DNA of 64,000 bases from an uncultured Alphaproteobacteria bacterium. Lineage in GTDB: Bacteria; Pseudomonadota; Alphaproteobacteria; RF32; CAG-239. The translations under genes and the position numbers were made by a program. This document shows, piece by piece, positions 52,301 to 60,942 of the stretch (position 1 is the first letter of the stretch; each line of letters begins with the position of its first letter). The notes under the pieces are model-generated. The model did no database searches. It had not been told where the DNA came from and saw only the letters and a list, made by a program, of their open reading frames with translations. Location: the NCBI GenBank assembly GCA_934271715.1, contig CAKQRZ010000001.1:62001-126000 (forward strand), in the 5' to 3' direction.

Positions 52301-53536
52301 ATTGAACAGGATGAAATTTCTAATCTGGCTAAAGACCGCGATGACGAAATTGCCATTATCAGAAGAAGCTATGATGCCCGTTTGAAGTCTATGCTGACCG
52401 GTCAGACCGTGGTTGACGCTCCGAAAGGCATTGCTAAAAACGTTAAGCTGACTGCTGATATTCTGGAAGCTATTCCGTCGGCTCAATGGCGTAAGATTGT
52501 GGTTAAAAACGAAGACGTTATGGCTAAAATTGAAGAATTTTCTGCCGCTTTTGACGCTCGTTTGGAAAACATTCAGAAACGCTTTGAAAATAAAGTTGAA
52601 AAAGTTCAGCGCGGCGATGATTTGCTGCCGGGCGTTTTGAAAATGGTTAAAGTGTTTATCGCTACCAAGAGAAAAATGCAAACCGGTGATAAAATGGCTG
52701 GTCGTCACGGTAACAAAGGTACGGTTTCCCGCGTATTGCCGCTTGCCGATATGCCTTATACCGAAGATGGAACGCCTGTTGATGTGGTGTTGAACCCGCT
52801 TGGTGTGCCTTCTCGTATGAACGTGGGACAAATTTTGGAAACACACTTGGGATGGGCCGCAAAAGAATTGGGCGCTCAACTCAATGAAATGTGCGAACAA
52901 TATAAGCGCGGTGAAAAAACTATTGATGAATTGAATGCTCGTTTAAGAGAAATCTATGGCGACAAACAATACAAACGCGATGTTGAACCGCTTACTGAGC
53001 CGGAAAAAGTTGAAATGATTTCCAACTTGAAACGCGGTGTGCCGATGGCAACTCCGGTATTTGACGGCGCTACAGGCGATGATATCAACAAAATGCTGTC
53101 AATGGCAGGTTTGCCGACATCAGGTCAAATTGATTTGTATGACGGCCGTACCGGCGAAAAATTTGATCGTAAAGTAACCGTCGGCGTTATGTATATGATT
53201 AAACTGCACCACATTGTTGATGAAAAAATGCACGCCCGTTCGGTTGGTCCGTACAGTTTGGTTACTCAGCAGCCTTTGGGTGGTAAGGCTCAATTCGGCG
53301 GTCAACGTTTTGGTGAAATGGAAGTTTGGGCTTTGCAGGCATACGGCGCTGCCTATACCTTGCAGGAAATGCTTACCATTAAATCCGATGACGTTGCCGG
53401 CAGAACAAAAGTTTATGAAGCTATTGTCCGCGGCGAAGACAGTTTTGAGACCGGCGTTCCTGAATCCTTTAATGTATTGGTTAAAGAAATCAAGTCGCTG
53501 TGCTTGAATGTTGAAATGTTAAATGAAGAAGCGTAA
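49358..53536 (+). CDS. rpoB: RNA polymerase beta subunit
   Basis: 1392 residues from the ATG at 49358, chosen for AGAGGAAA upstream and the MKESYTEKKRVRKNFGRIE opening; upstream in-frame codons to 49304 lack support. Rifampicin-pocket region FGSSQLSQFMDQNNPLSEI and THKRRLSALGPGGL looks wild type. The active-site GRHGNKGTVSRV and C-terminal GGQRFGEMEVWALQAYGA are intact. No rplJ or rplL precedes it, unlike the usual operon. Confidence 0.97.
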   Translation: MKESYTEKKRVRKNFGRIEAVADMPNLIDVQTGSYSSFINNVDANGEHCEFGLEEVFKSIFPITDFSGNGELEFVKYVLEEPKYDVEECLKRDMTYAAPIRATLRLVVWDIDEATGAKSIHDIKEQDVYMGDIPLMTDKGTFIFNGTERVVVSQMHRSPGVFFDSDGGKTISSGKKLFSARIIPYRGSWLDFEFDAKDLVYARIDRRRKLPVTSIFYSLYSKETEEKAAELAKEGKTIELSDVKGMDKEEILNYFYDTETYLADKKNWKMKFEPSRMKGVKFNFALINAANGETVWDAGKKLTPRLAQKLADEGLEYFVVSKDQMYGKFLAKDIVVAKTGEVLAEAGDEINEDLMNTLAENKIKSVDTLFIDGLNVGPYIRNTLAADKNKTRQEALFDIYRVMRPGEPATYEAADALFKQLFFDSERYDLSAVGRVKMNASLGIDKNEVPDTVRILRKEDILRIIKKLVAIRDGRGEVDDIDHLGNRRVRSVGELMENQYRMGLLRMERAIKEKMSAEILNNVKPQDLVNAKPIASVIREFFGSSQLSQFMDQNNPLSEITHKRRLSALGPGGLSRDRAGFEVRDVHPTHYGRICPIESPEGPNIGLINSLSTYARVNKYGFIECPYRKVVNGVVTSEVEYLSADDEGDVIIAEANAKVDDNGHFVNDLITCRHGGEVEFDKPENINYIDVSPKQLVSVAAALIPFLENDDANRALMGSNMQRQGVPLLRSEAPLVGTGIEATVAKDSGATLVAKYDGVVDAVDANRIVIRSKDSDAHNVGVEIYKLSKFRRSNQNTCINQVPLVKVGDEVKKGDIIADGPCTNLGELALGKNLLVAFMPWNGLNYEDAILLSERISRDDVLTSLHIEEFEVMARDTKLGQEEITRDIPNVGEDALRNLDEAGIVYVGAHVKAGDILVGKVTPKGESPVTPEEKLLRAIFGEKASDVRDTSLRAQPGIDGIVVDVHIFSRRGVEKDERALAIEQDEISNLAKDRDDEIAIIRRSYDARLKSMLTGQTVVDAPKGIAKNVKLTADILEAIPSAQWRKIVVKNEDVMAKIEEFSAAFDARLENIQKRFENKVEKVQRGDDLLPGVLKMVKVFIATKRKMQTGDKMAGRHGNKGTVSRVLPLADMPYTEDGTPVDVVLNPLGVPSRMNVGQILETHLGWAAKELGAQLNEMCEQYKRGEKTIDELNARLREIYGDKQYKRDVEPLTEPEKVEMISNLKRGVPMATPVFDGATGDDINKMLSMAGLPTSGQIDLYDGRTGEKFDRKVTVGVMYMIKLHHIVDEKMHARSVGPYSLVTQQPLGGKAQFGGQRFGEMEVWALQAYGAAYTLQEMLTIKSDDVAGRTKVYEAIVRGEDSFETGVPESFNVLVKEIKSLCLNVEMLNEEA

Positions 53537-53554
53537 GCTGAGGAGTCTTTACAA

Positions 53555-56500
53555 ATGAATAATGAAATAATGAATATGTTTAATCAGCAGCAGCCGTCAA
53601 CTGAAGAAAATTTTGATGAAATCAAAATTTCCATTGCTTCTCCTGAACAAATTCGTTCTTGGTCTTACGGTGAGGTTAAAAAACCTGAAACCATTAACTA
53701 TAGAACATTCAAACCAGAGAAAGATGGTCTGTTCTGCGCTCGTATTTTTGGTCCGGTAAAAGACTATGAATGCTTGTGCGGTAAATATAAACGTATGAAA
53801 TACCGCGGTATTGTCTGCGAAAAGTGCGGCGTTGAAGTTACTTTGTCAAAAGTGCGCCGCGAGAGAATGGGACACATTGAGCTGGCAGCTCCGGTTGCGC
53901 ATATTTGGTTCCTGAAATCTCTGCCGTCACGCATTTCGGTGCTGACCGGTATTCCAATGAAAGCTTTGGAAAGAGTTTTGTACTTTGAAAGCTATGTTGT
54001 GATTGAACCGGGCTTGACACCGTTAACAGTTAATCAGCTGCTGACTGAAGATGAATATCAGGATGCTATTGACCAGTACGGCGAAGATTCATTCAGAGCC
54101 GGCATCGGCGCTGAAGCTTTGCGTGAAATCCTTTCTAACATTGACTTGGAAGCAGAACGCGCTTCTATGCGTGCTGATTTGAAAGAAACAACTTCAGAAG
54201 CTAAGCGTAAAAACTTGGTTAAACGCCTGAAGCTGGTTGAAGCTTTCTTGGAATCCAACACCAAGCCGGAATGGATGATTCTGACTGTATTGCCGGTTAT
54301 TCCGCCTGATTTGCGTCCGTTGGTTCCATTGGACGGCGGCCGTTTCGCAACATCTGATTTGAACGATTTGTATCGCCGTGTGATTAACCGTAACAATCGT
54401 TTGAAGAGATTGCTGGAACTGCACGCTCCGGATATCATTATCCGCAACGAAAAACGCATGCTGCAAGAATCGGTTGACGCTTTGTTTGATAACGGCCGCC
54501 GCGGCCGCGCCATTACCGGCACCAGCAAGCGTCCGCTGAAATCTTTGTCAGATATGCTTAAAGGTAAACAAGGCCGTTTCCGTCAAAACTTGCTGGGTAA
54601 ACGTGTTGACTACTCCGGCCGTTCGGTTATTACAGTTGGTCCGGAACTCAAAATGCACCAATGCGGCTTGCCGAAAAAGATGGCTTTGGAATTGTTCAAA
54701 CCTTTCGTTTATGCCAAACTGGAAATGTACGGCATGGCTACAACCATTAAAGCTGCTAAGCGTATGGTAGAAAAAGAGCGTCCGGAAGTTTGGGATATCT
54801 TGGAAGAAGTTATCCGCGAGCATCCGGTATTGCTGAACCGTGCGCCGACTTTGCACAGACTGGGTATTCAAGCCTATGAACCGGTTTTGGTAGAAGGTAA
54901 GGCTATTCACTTGCACCCGTTGGCTTGTACAGCGTTTAACGCCGACTTTGACGGCGACCAAATGGCTGTTCACGTTCCGTTGTCTATTGAAGCTCAGCTG
55001 GAAGCCCGCGTATTGATGATGTCTTCAAACAACATTTTGTCTCCGGCTTCCGGTAAACCTATTATCGTGCCGTCGCAAGATATGGTATTGGGTATTTACT
55101 ACCTGTCATACGATGCCGACGACATGCTGGGACAGGGCAGCATTTACGCCAGTCCGGAAGAATGTATGCTGGCTTTGAATGCCAAAGCTGTAGACATGCA
55201 CGCCAAAATCAAATGCCGTATGGACTATGTCGGCGATGACGGCAAACTGTACCATGGTATTGTAGATACAACTCCGGGCCGTTTGATTATTTCTGACATT
55301 TTGCCGAGAAAAGACGGCAAGCTGATTGAGGGCGTTCCGTTCTCTCTGGTAAACCGCTTGATGAAGAAAAAGCAAATTTCTCAGATTATTGATGAAGTTT
55401 ACCGTGTATGCGGCGGCAAAGAAACTTGTATCATGGTTGATAAAATCATGGGTATGGGTTATAAATACGCTTGCTTGTCCGGTATTTCATTCGGTAAGGA
55501 CGATTTGATTGTTCCGGCTTCTAAGGAAAAATTGATTGCCGAAACTTCTGCTCAGGTTAAAGAATTTGAACAGCAATATCAAAACGGTTTGATTACCAAA
55601 GGCGAAAAATATAACAAAGTGGTAGATATCTGGGCTGCTTGCACCGATAAAGTTGCCGATGAAATGATGAAAAACATTTCTAAAGCCGACCACGGTTATT
55701 ATAACTCAGTATTCATGATGGCTGACTCTGGAGCCCGTGGTAGTGCTGCGCAAATGCGCCAATTAGCAGGTATGCGCGGTTTGATGGCTAAACCGTCAGG
55801 CGAAATTATTGAACAACCGATTATCTCAAACTTTAAAGAGGGTTTGACCGTGTCTGAGTACTTCAACTCAACCCACGGTGCCCGTAAAGGTTTGGCCGAT
55901 ACCGCTTTGAAAACAGCTAACGCCGGTTACTTGACCCGCCGTCTGGTTGATGTCGGTCAAGATGTGGTTATTACTGAAACCGACTGCGGCACCGAGCGCG
56001 GCATTATCGTGCGTCCGGTAGTTGACGGCGGCAACGTGATTGCTTCTATCGGCGAGAGAATTTTGGGTCGTACGGCTCAAGAAGACATTTTGCACCCTGA
56101 AACCGGCGAAGTTCTGGTTAAGAAAGGCAAATTGATTGACGAAGCCGATGTTGAAAAGGTAGAAAAAGCCGGCGTTGAACAAGTTAAGATTCGTTCGGTA
56201 TTGACCTGCGAATGCGAAAACGGCGTCTGCGCTGCTTGTTACGGCCGTGACTTGGCTCGCGGTAATCCGGTAAATATCGGCGAAGCTGTCGGCGTTATTG
56301 CCGCTCAGTCAATCGGCGAGCCGGGTACCCAATTGACCCTGCGTACATTCCACATCGGCGGTGCGGCTTCTAAATCTGCCGAGCAGGCCAGCATTGAAGT
56401 TCCGTTTGCCGGTATTCTGAAGCTTGAAAACGGCCACACAGTTACCAATGCAGATAATCACTTGATTATTTTGTCCCGTAACTGCGATATCGTTATTCAA

Positions 56501-57751
56501 GACGCTCAGGGCCGTGAAAAATCACGCCATCATGTTCCTTATGGCGCCAAAGTTTTGGCTCAAGAGGGCGATGAAGTGGCTAAAGGCCAGAAGATTGCCG
56601 AGTGGGATCCGTTCATGGTTCCGGTTATTTCTGAAAAAGCCGGTCATGCACAGCTGGTTGACCTTATCCCGAATGTTTCTGTAAAAGAAAATATGGATGA
56701 AACAACCGGTATCACTTCTAAAATCGTTATTGATTGGCAGTCCGGTCCGTCTTCTAATGCAAACTTGAAACCAAGCATTACTCTGAAAGACGAAAACGGC
56801 AATCCGGTAACCTATGATTCCGGCAAAGAAGTCCGCTACTATCTGTCAGTTGATGCGGTGCTGAATGTTGACAACGGCGATGAAATCAAAGTCGGCGACA
56901 TTATCGCCCGTATTCCGAGAGAAAGCACCAAGACTAAGGATATTACCGGTGGTTTGCCGCGTGTGGCTGAATTGTTTGAAGCCCGCCGCCCGAAAGACCC
57001 TGCTGTTATTTCTGATATTGACGGTATGGTTGAATACGGCAAGGACTATAAGGCTAAACAGCGCATTATGGTTATCCCTACAGAAGGCAATCCGGTTGAA
57101 TACTTGATTCCTAAGGGACGCCGTTTGGTTGTTCAAGACGGCGATATTGTGAAGAAAGGCGATATGCTGGTAGAAGGCACGCCGGCTCCGCACGATATCC
57201 TGCGCGTTTTGGGCGTTGAAAAATTGGCCGAATATTTGGTTCAGGAAGTTCAAGCCGTATACCGTCTGCAAGGTGTGGCCATCAACGATAAGCACATTGA
57301 AGTGATTGTTTCGCAAATGCTGCGTAAAGTTGAAATTACCGCTCCGGGCGATACTACATTCTTGATTGGCGAACAAGTTGACCGCGATGTATTTGAAGCA
57401 GAAAATGCCAAAGTAATGAAAGAGGGCGGACAGCCTGCTGTTGCAGACCCTATCTTGCTTGGTATCACTAAGGCTTCATTGCAGACCAAGTCGTTTATTT
57501 CTGCCGCTTCATTCCAAGAGACAACCCGTGTCTTGACCGAAGCTGCCGTTGAGGGCAAGGTAGATAAACTGACCGGTCTGAAAGAAAACGTAATCGTCGG
57601 CCGTTTGATTCCTGCCGGTACAGGTAATGTATTGCGCTCTCTGCGCCGCGTAGCTGCTCAGAATGACAAGGAAATCCTTGCTATGAGAGAAGCTAAAGCA
57701 GCAGAAGACGGCAATGCCGCATTAGAAAATAAGGCAGAACCTACCAAATAA
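53555..57751 (+). CDS. rpoC: RNA polymerase beta' subunit
   Basis: 1398 residues. N-terminal zinc site (CLCGKYKRMKYRGIVCEKC), catalytic NADFDGDQMAVH, second zinc site (CECENGVCAACYG), trigger-loop region (GEPGTQLTLRTFHIGGAA) and a C-terminal clamp. Eighteen bases after rpoB, co-transcribed, followed by a terminator. Confidence 0.98.
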   Translation: MNNEIMNMFNQQQPSTEENFDEIKISIASPEQIRSWSYGEVKKPETINYRTFKPEKDGLFCARIFGPVKDYECLCGKYKRMKYRGIVCEKCGVEVTLSKVRRERMGHIELAAPVAHIWFLKSLPSRISVLTGIPMKALERVLYFESYVVIEPGLTPLTVNQLLTEDEYQDAIDQYGEDSFRAGIGAEALREILSNIDLEAERASMRADLKETTSEAKRKNLVKRLKLVEAFLESNTKPEWMILTVLPVIPPDLRPLVPLDGGRFATSDLNDLYRRVINRNNRLKRLLELHAPDIIIRNEKRMLQESVDALFDNGRRGRAITGTSKRPLKSLSDMLKGKQGRFRQNLLGKRVDYSGRSVITVGPELKMHQCGLPKKMALELFKPFVYAKLEMYGMATTIKAAKRMVEKERPEVWDILEEVIREHPVLLNRAPTLHRLGIQAYEPVLVEGKAIHLHPLACTAFNADFDGDQMAVHVPLSIEAQLEARVLMMSSNNILSPASGKPIIVPSQDMVLGIYYLSYDADDMLGQGSIYASPEECMLALNAKAVDMHAKIKCRMDYVGDDGKLYHGIVDTTPGRLIISDILPRKDGKLIEGVPFSLVNRLMKKKQISQIIDEVYRVCGGKETCIMVDKIMGMGYKYACLSGISFGKDDLIVPASKEKLIAETSAQVKEFEQQYQNGLITKGEKYNKVVDIWAACTDKVADEMMKNISKADHGYYNSVFMMADSGARGSAAQMRQLAGMRGLMAKPSGEIIEQPIISNFKEGLTVSEYFNSTHGARKGLADTALKTANAGYLTRRLVDVGQDVVITETDCGTERGIIVRPVVDGGNVIASIGERILGRTAQEDILHPETGEVLVKKGKLIDEADVEKVEKAGVEQVKIRSVLTCECENGVCAACYGRDLARGNPVNIGEAVGVIAAQSIGEPGTQLTLRTFHIGGAASKSAEQASIEVPFAGILKLENGHTVTNADNHLIILSRNCDIVIQDAQGREKSRHHVPYGAKVLAQEGDEVAKGQKIAEWDPFMVPVISEKAGHAQLVDLIPNVSVKENMDETTGITSKIVIDWQSGPSSNANLKPSITLKDENGNPVTYDSGKEVRYYLSVDAVLNVDNGDEIKVGDIIARIPRESTKTKDITGGLPRVAELFEARRPKDPAVISDIDGMVEYGKDYKAKQRIMVIPTEGNPVEYLIPKGRRLVVQDGDIVKKGDMLVEGTPAPHDILRVLGVEKLAEYLVQEVQAVYRLQGVAINDKHIEVIVSQMLRKVEITAPGDTTFLIGEQVDRDVFEAENAKVMKEGGQPAVADPILLGITKASLQTKSFISAASFQETTRVLTEAAVEGKVDKLTGLKENVIVGRLIPAGTGNVLRSLRRVAAQNDKEILAMREAKAAEDGNAALENKAEPTK

Positions 57752-57773
57752 TAAAATTGTTTTCTAACTCCGA

Positions 57774-57810
57774 AAAGCTCCCTTGTTCATAGAATGAGGG
57801 AGTTTTTTTT
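57774..57810 (+). terminator. rpoBC terminator
   Basis: ctccct/agggag stem with flanking A and T runs (T8). Confidence 0.7.
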
Positions 57811-57829
57811 ACTGTAATTCCTAAAATTA

Positions 57830-57858
57830 TTGACAAAAAAATGAAAATAAGCTATTAT
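57830..57858 (+). promoter_or_regulatory. promoter of the 57897 gene
   Basis: A consensus TTGACA, 17 bases, TATTAT, about 38 bases before the ATG; among the strongest promoters in the window. Confidence 0.7.
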
Positions 57859-57896
57859 GATGCGTATAGAAACAAAATATTCGGGAGTGCATAGAA

Positions 57897-58811
57897 ATGA
57901 GCGTAAAAGATCGTTTGAACAAGCTGAAAAAAGAATTGGCTCTGGGCGGTATGATAACCCTCGGCGTTGCCAGCGTGCAGGGGCAGAACAGCATGGCTAA
58001 GGATTATGACAATTTTAAGGATAAAAATAAAAAAGAATTTGCCGATTTTAAGAGTCAAAGCAATGACGATTTGGAAGCTTTTAAAGAAAAAAGCAAGCAG
58101 GCTATGGCCGATTTCAGAAAGCAAAGTTTGGAGAGTTTCGGCGCGTCTGCCGAACATACTAATCAAGAGTTTGCTGACTTTAACAGCCGTATAAAAGAAA
58201 AAGCGGCGAGCATGGCAAACGGGGCAAATGGCGCTAATACTGTCAGCAAGGCAAGTGCCGGCAACAGTTCTAATGGCGCGGCGGAAGCCAATTTGGATTG
58301 GAAAACCACTAAAGACGGCGTTAAATATGCTATGACAGACGGCGGAATTAAACTGCAGGCTGATATAGCGGTTGATACATATCGTCTGATGCCGAAAACT
58401 TATGAAGTTGACGACAACGGCGCCGGAAAGAAAGTCTATGAGTGCGGCGGCATTTATAACACTAACAAAACCGGACTGAACATGCTGATTTCCGAAAAAA
58501 TCAAAATGGCGGTGATTGCCAACAGCATTGTTAAGGATATAAAGGCTAATTACGGCGAAAATATTCCGCAGCAGGCTAGAAATCTGATTAGCAATACCGA
58601 AAAAAGCATGCAGGCGCTGGGGCTTGTGGAAAAGGATGGAAAATATTTCCAGACTAATCCGGATTTGCTGCGTACCGGCGGACATGTGAAAGATAAAACT
58701 GCGCTGGCAAAACAAAAAGAAAAAGATGTCAAAGAAGCTTCGCAGCATGTACAAAATCAGATGAATACTCAGCAGCTGGCGTATGCAAAAGTAAAACAAA
58801 ATGAAAGATAA
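57897..58811 (+). CDS. hypothetical coiled-coil/low-complexity protein
   Basis: 304 residues. The first 100 contain phased DFK/EFADFK/AFKEKSK repeats forming an amphipathic helix, then an Ala/Asn/Gly-rich linker (about 103-125) and a C-terminal domain with WKTTKDGVKYAMTDGGIKL. A short hydrophobic stretch near residues 15-27 is too weak for a signal peptide. Strong promoter, so probably abundant. Not recognised. Confidence 0.65.
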   Translation: MSVKDRLNKLKKELALGGMITLGVASVQGQNSMAKDYDNFKDKNKKEFADFKSQSNDDLEAFKEKSKQAMADFRKQSLESFGASAEHTNQEFADFNSRIKEKAASMANGANGANTVSKASAGNSSNGAAEANLDWKTTKDGVKYAMTDGGIKLQADIAVDTYRLMPKTYEVDDNGAGKKVYECGGIYNTNKTGLNMLISEKIKMAVIANSIVKDIKANYGENIPQQARNLISNTEKSMQALGLVEKDGKYFQTNPDLLRTGGHVKDKTALAKQKEKDVKEASQHVQNQMNTQQLAYAKVKQNER

Positions 58812-58853
58812 TGTATAATATCAGCTGAATAAAACAGCGAATTTATAAAGAAC

Positions 58854-58885
58854 GGCAGACATTAAAAATGTTTGCTGTTTTTTTT
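58854..58885 (+). terminator. weak terminator after the 57897 gene
   Basis: ggcagacatt/aatgtttgctg imperfect stem with a T8 run. Confidence 0.5.
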
Positions 58886-58912
58886 GCGGAGAGCAATCAT
58901 TTTGTCAAAAGT

Positions 58913-59087
58913 GTGTAAAAAAAAACGACCGTTTAAAAGGGACAGTTTTTAGGCTGTTTTTAGTAATGTAGCAGAGGTTGTTAAGAAATGCAATAACTTT
59001 TTATATTTGCGATGTTTTTTGTGGCTTTATAAGAATTTTCAGCGTCTTGTTTTGAGTGTGTAAAAATAACGGTCGTTTTTTTTACAC
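58913..59087. promoter_or_regulatory. candidate invertible promoter segment before prepilin G
   Basis: Inverted repeats: gtgt-A9-cgaccgt at 58913-58932 and its complement with T8 at 59069-59087. Inside, on the minus strand: TTGCAT at 58988-58993, 17 bases, TACATT at 58965-58970, facing away from the gene. Flipped, the -10 box would lie 69 bases before the ATG. The whole 200-base upstream region is nearly identical to that of prepilin C. Confidence 0.7.
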
Positions 59088-59104
59088 ATAATAGGAGGAA
59101 TAAG

Positions 59105-60088
59105 ATGTTGCAGAGTATAAAATTTTTAAGAAAAAAGAGTAGGGGAGAAGTTGAGGGAGACACTAAGCCCACGCCTCTAGCACCAGTCATTCTAGGTCTT
59201 GTACCTAGAATCTTCTGGCAACAAGGTACTAACCTAGTCAATAAATTAGCCTTATTATTGCATAAGTCTCTGTTGAGAGAAGATACTCGGAATAAATCCG
59301 AGAATGACTGGTGCCGGGGACGCGGGCTTAGTGCCTTTTGCATGTTCTTTAAGTACCCCGCACCAGCAGGCAATCCTGCACCCTCTCCCGCACAGGGCGA
59401 GGGAATGCACCGCCCTTGGTGCGACAAGATACTAGGCACAGACTGTGCGTCACGACCTTGGATGACTGGTGGCAGAGGCGCAAATTCCTTTGGTCGCAGT
59501 ATGATAGAAATGCTGGGCGTGCTGGCGATTATCGGTGTATTATCTGTCGGCGGTATCGCCGGATATTCTAAAGCCATGGAGATGTTTAAGATTAACAAGG
59601 CGGTTGGAGAATATTCTATGCTGGCTGCCGGATTGCTGGAACATGTTGACTACTTTAATAATCTAAACAAAGACGGTACGCAATATCCATTGGTAGAAAC
59701 AGTAAAAGCACTTAATTTAGTGCCGGAGACCTGGGGGATTATTTCAGTACAGGATATGAGAGATTCATGGGGGAACAGACTTGGAATTTTTACACGTTCC
59801 GGACATTTTCAGCTAGAAATAAATTTAGGAAAAGGCAACAGCAAGTCTTCAGTAAAGTTTTGTGAGGCGATGATGCGTGATTTTGCCCAGCCTTTGAGCA
59901 ATACGTTGTATCAAGCATATTTCTTTCGCTGGAATCATCCGGGGACGTCTTATTACGGCGACAAATACTGCTATGAAAGCGACGGCGAATGCCTGCGTAA
60001 TTTGAAACTTACGGATATTAACCAAATCTGCAAATCTTGCGTGGATGATGAAAGTTTGCGTTATTGCTCGCTGATTTTGAATTTTTAG
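59105..60088 (+). CDS. prepilin-like protein G
   Basis: 327 residues, ATG after AGGAGGA. The leader is about 130 residues: MLQSIKFLRKKSRG plus translated repeats (APVILGLVPRIFWQQ, LVNKLALLLHKS, MHRPWCDKILGTDC), then G/RSMIEMLGVLAI, helix and a domain ending CKSC...YC. Shares its domain type with A, E and F but its upstream control region with C, so control region and domain have been shuffled. Own terminator follows. Confidence 0.85.
   Translation: MLQSIKFLRKKSRGEVEGDTKPTPLAPVILGLVPRIFWQQGTNLVNKLALLLHKSLLREDTRNKSENDWCRGRGLSAFCMFFKYPAPAGNPAPSPAQGEGMHRPWCDKILGTDCASRPWMTGGRGANSFGRSMIEMLGVLAIIGVLSVGGIAGYSKAMEMFKINKAVGEYSMLAAGLLEHVDYFNNLNKDGTQYPLVETVKALNLVPETWGIISVQDMRDSWGNRLGIFTRSGHFQLEINLGKGNSKSSVKFCEAMMRDFAQPLSNTLYQAYFFRWNHPGTSYYGDKYCYESDGECLRNLKLTDINQICKSCVDDESLRYCSLILNF
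59189..59211. repeat. dispersed palindrome, family 1, in the prepilin G leader
   Basis: attctaggt/acctagaat with a 5-base centre. Confidence 0.75.
59429..59463. repeat. dispersed palindrome, family 1, decayed copy in the prepilin G leader
   Basis: atactaggc ... accttggat around the same 17-base centre as at 12258; the second arm has lost the ctag core. Confidence 0.7.
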
Positions 60089-60096
60089 TATAAAAA

Positions 60097-60126
60097 AAGA
60101 TTACTGTATTTTTTTACAGTAATCTT
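60097..60126 (+). terminator. prepilin G terminator
   Basis: aagattactgta/tacagtaatctt stem around a T-rich loop, flanked by A and T runs on both sides. Confidence 0.75.
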
Positions 60127-60148
60127 AAAAATCAATGATGAATTCTCG

Positions 60149-60337
60149 TTAACAGCGGCCTGCATTGTTATATTGCACAGCTTTTGCCAAAATAGCGACA
60201 ATTCCGAAAACACCGGCAGCCGCTATGCTCCATGCAGAAACATTCAAGTGGTCTGTAAATCCGGCAATCCAGAATGAAACAATACCAACTGCAGCAATGC
60301 TGACGCTAACCCACCAAATTTTCTCAGATTTTCTCAT
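60149..60337 (-). CDS. small two-helix membrane protein
   Basis: 62 residues, helices about 7-25 and 33-53, basic N-terminus. No clear Shine-Dalgarno. Shares terminator 60097-60126 with prepilin G. Function unknown. Confidence 0.55.
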   Translation of the reverse strand: MRKSEKIWWVSVSIAAVGIVSFWIAGFTDHLNVSAWSIAAAGVFGIVAILAKAVQYNNAGRC

Positions 60338-60650
60338 AAATGCTTACGGGTTTATTTATAGAGAGGATGTCCTGTAACATATCCCGCGCTCTCTTTGATG
60401 TTAAAAATTAAATAGTTTAAACAATGGAAATTGCGGGTATAAAAACATCTTTGACGATAAAACCGTAAATAAAGATAAATCACACACACTAATAACCATA
60501 ATACTTGAAAAACGGCTATATTATGGCACCAAAATAGATAAAAAGCAAGATAAAGTTTGTTTTTATCTAAAGAAAATATAAGGAGTGTTTCTGCTTAGGC
60601 GGCGTAAATTATTTTTTATGAGCAGCAGTTATAAGTAGTAGGCGAAAAAA
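60338..60650. other. AT-rich intergenic stretch
   Basis: About 310 bases with no convincing gene, RNA or repeat; it may hold the upstream sequence of the minus-strand small gene. Confidence 0.5.
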
Positions 60651-60651
60651 C

Positions 60652-60831
60652 AAAAAAGCCCTGTTAAAACAACAAGGCTTCTTTAGTGGCGGGAGCGACG
60701 AGGCTCGTCTTGCTGCATAAGTTTTGCTCGGCGCTCATTGCCTACGGCAACCGGCATGCTCCGCCTGCCTTTCGCTAGCGGTCAAACTCACTTCTGTGAG
60801 TTCGCCCCCGCGCTGTACAGCACTAATAAAA
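60652..60831 (-). repeat. tRNA-trailing GC-rich element, copy 3
   Basis: Read on the minus strand after tRNA-Arg: cgaactcacagaagtgagtt (echoing the tRNA T stem), gcgaaaggcaggcggagcat, gccggttgccgtaggc, and it ends in gctcccgcc, close to the tRNA end (gtcccgccg). A terminator-like hairpin with T run on the minus strand closes it at about 60652-60682. Confidence 0.6.
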
Positions 60832-60859
60832 CAAAAAGGTCTCAAATGAGACCTTTTTG
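60832..60859 (-). terminator. terminator after tRNA-Arg
   Basis: A perfect 13-bp stem (caaaaaggtctca/tgagacctttttg) around aa. Confidence 0.85.
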
Positions 60860-60865
60860 TTTTAT

Positions 60866-60942
60866 TGGCGCGCCCGGCGGGACTCGAACTCACAACCTTC
60901 TGATCCGTAGTCAGATGCTCTATCCAATTAAGCTACGGGCGC
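60866..60942 (-). tRNA. tRNA-Arg(ACG)
   Basis: 77 nt on the minus strand with encoded CCA. Acceptor gcgcccg/cgggcgc, anticodon stem tctga/tcaga with loop CTACGGA (anticodon ACG, read as ICG), T loop ttcgagt. The T stem has one A-C mismatch. A TTGCAT-17-TATTAA promoter lies upstream on the minus strand. Confidence 0.92.

Noticed and set aside
58981..59598. Minus-strand 205-codon ORF opposite prepilin G
   Set aside because: Antisense to the repeat leader and conserved pilin helix; long only because the repeats are stop-poor on both strands.
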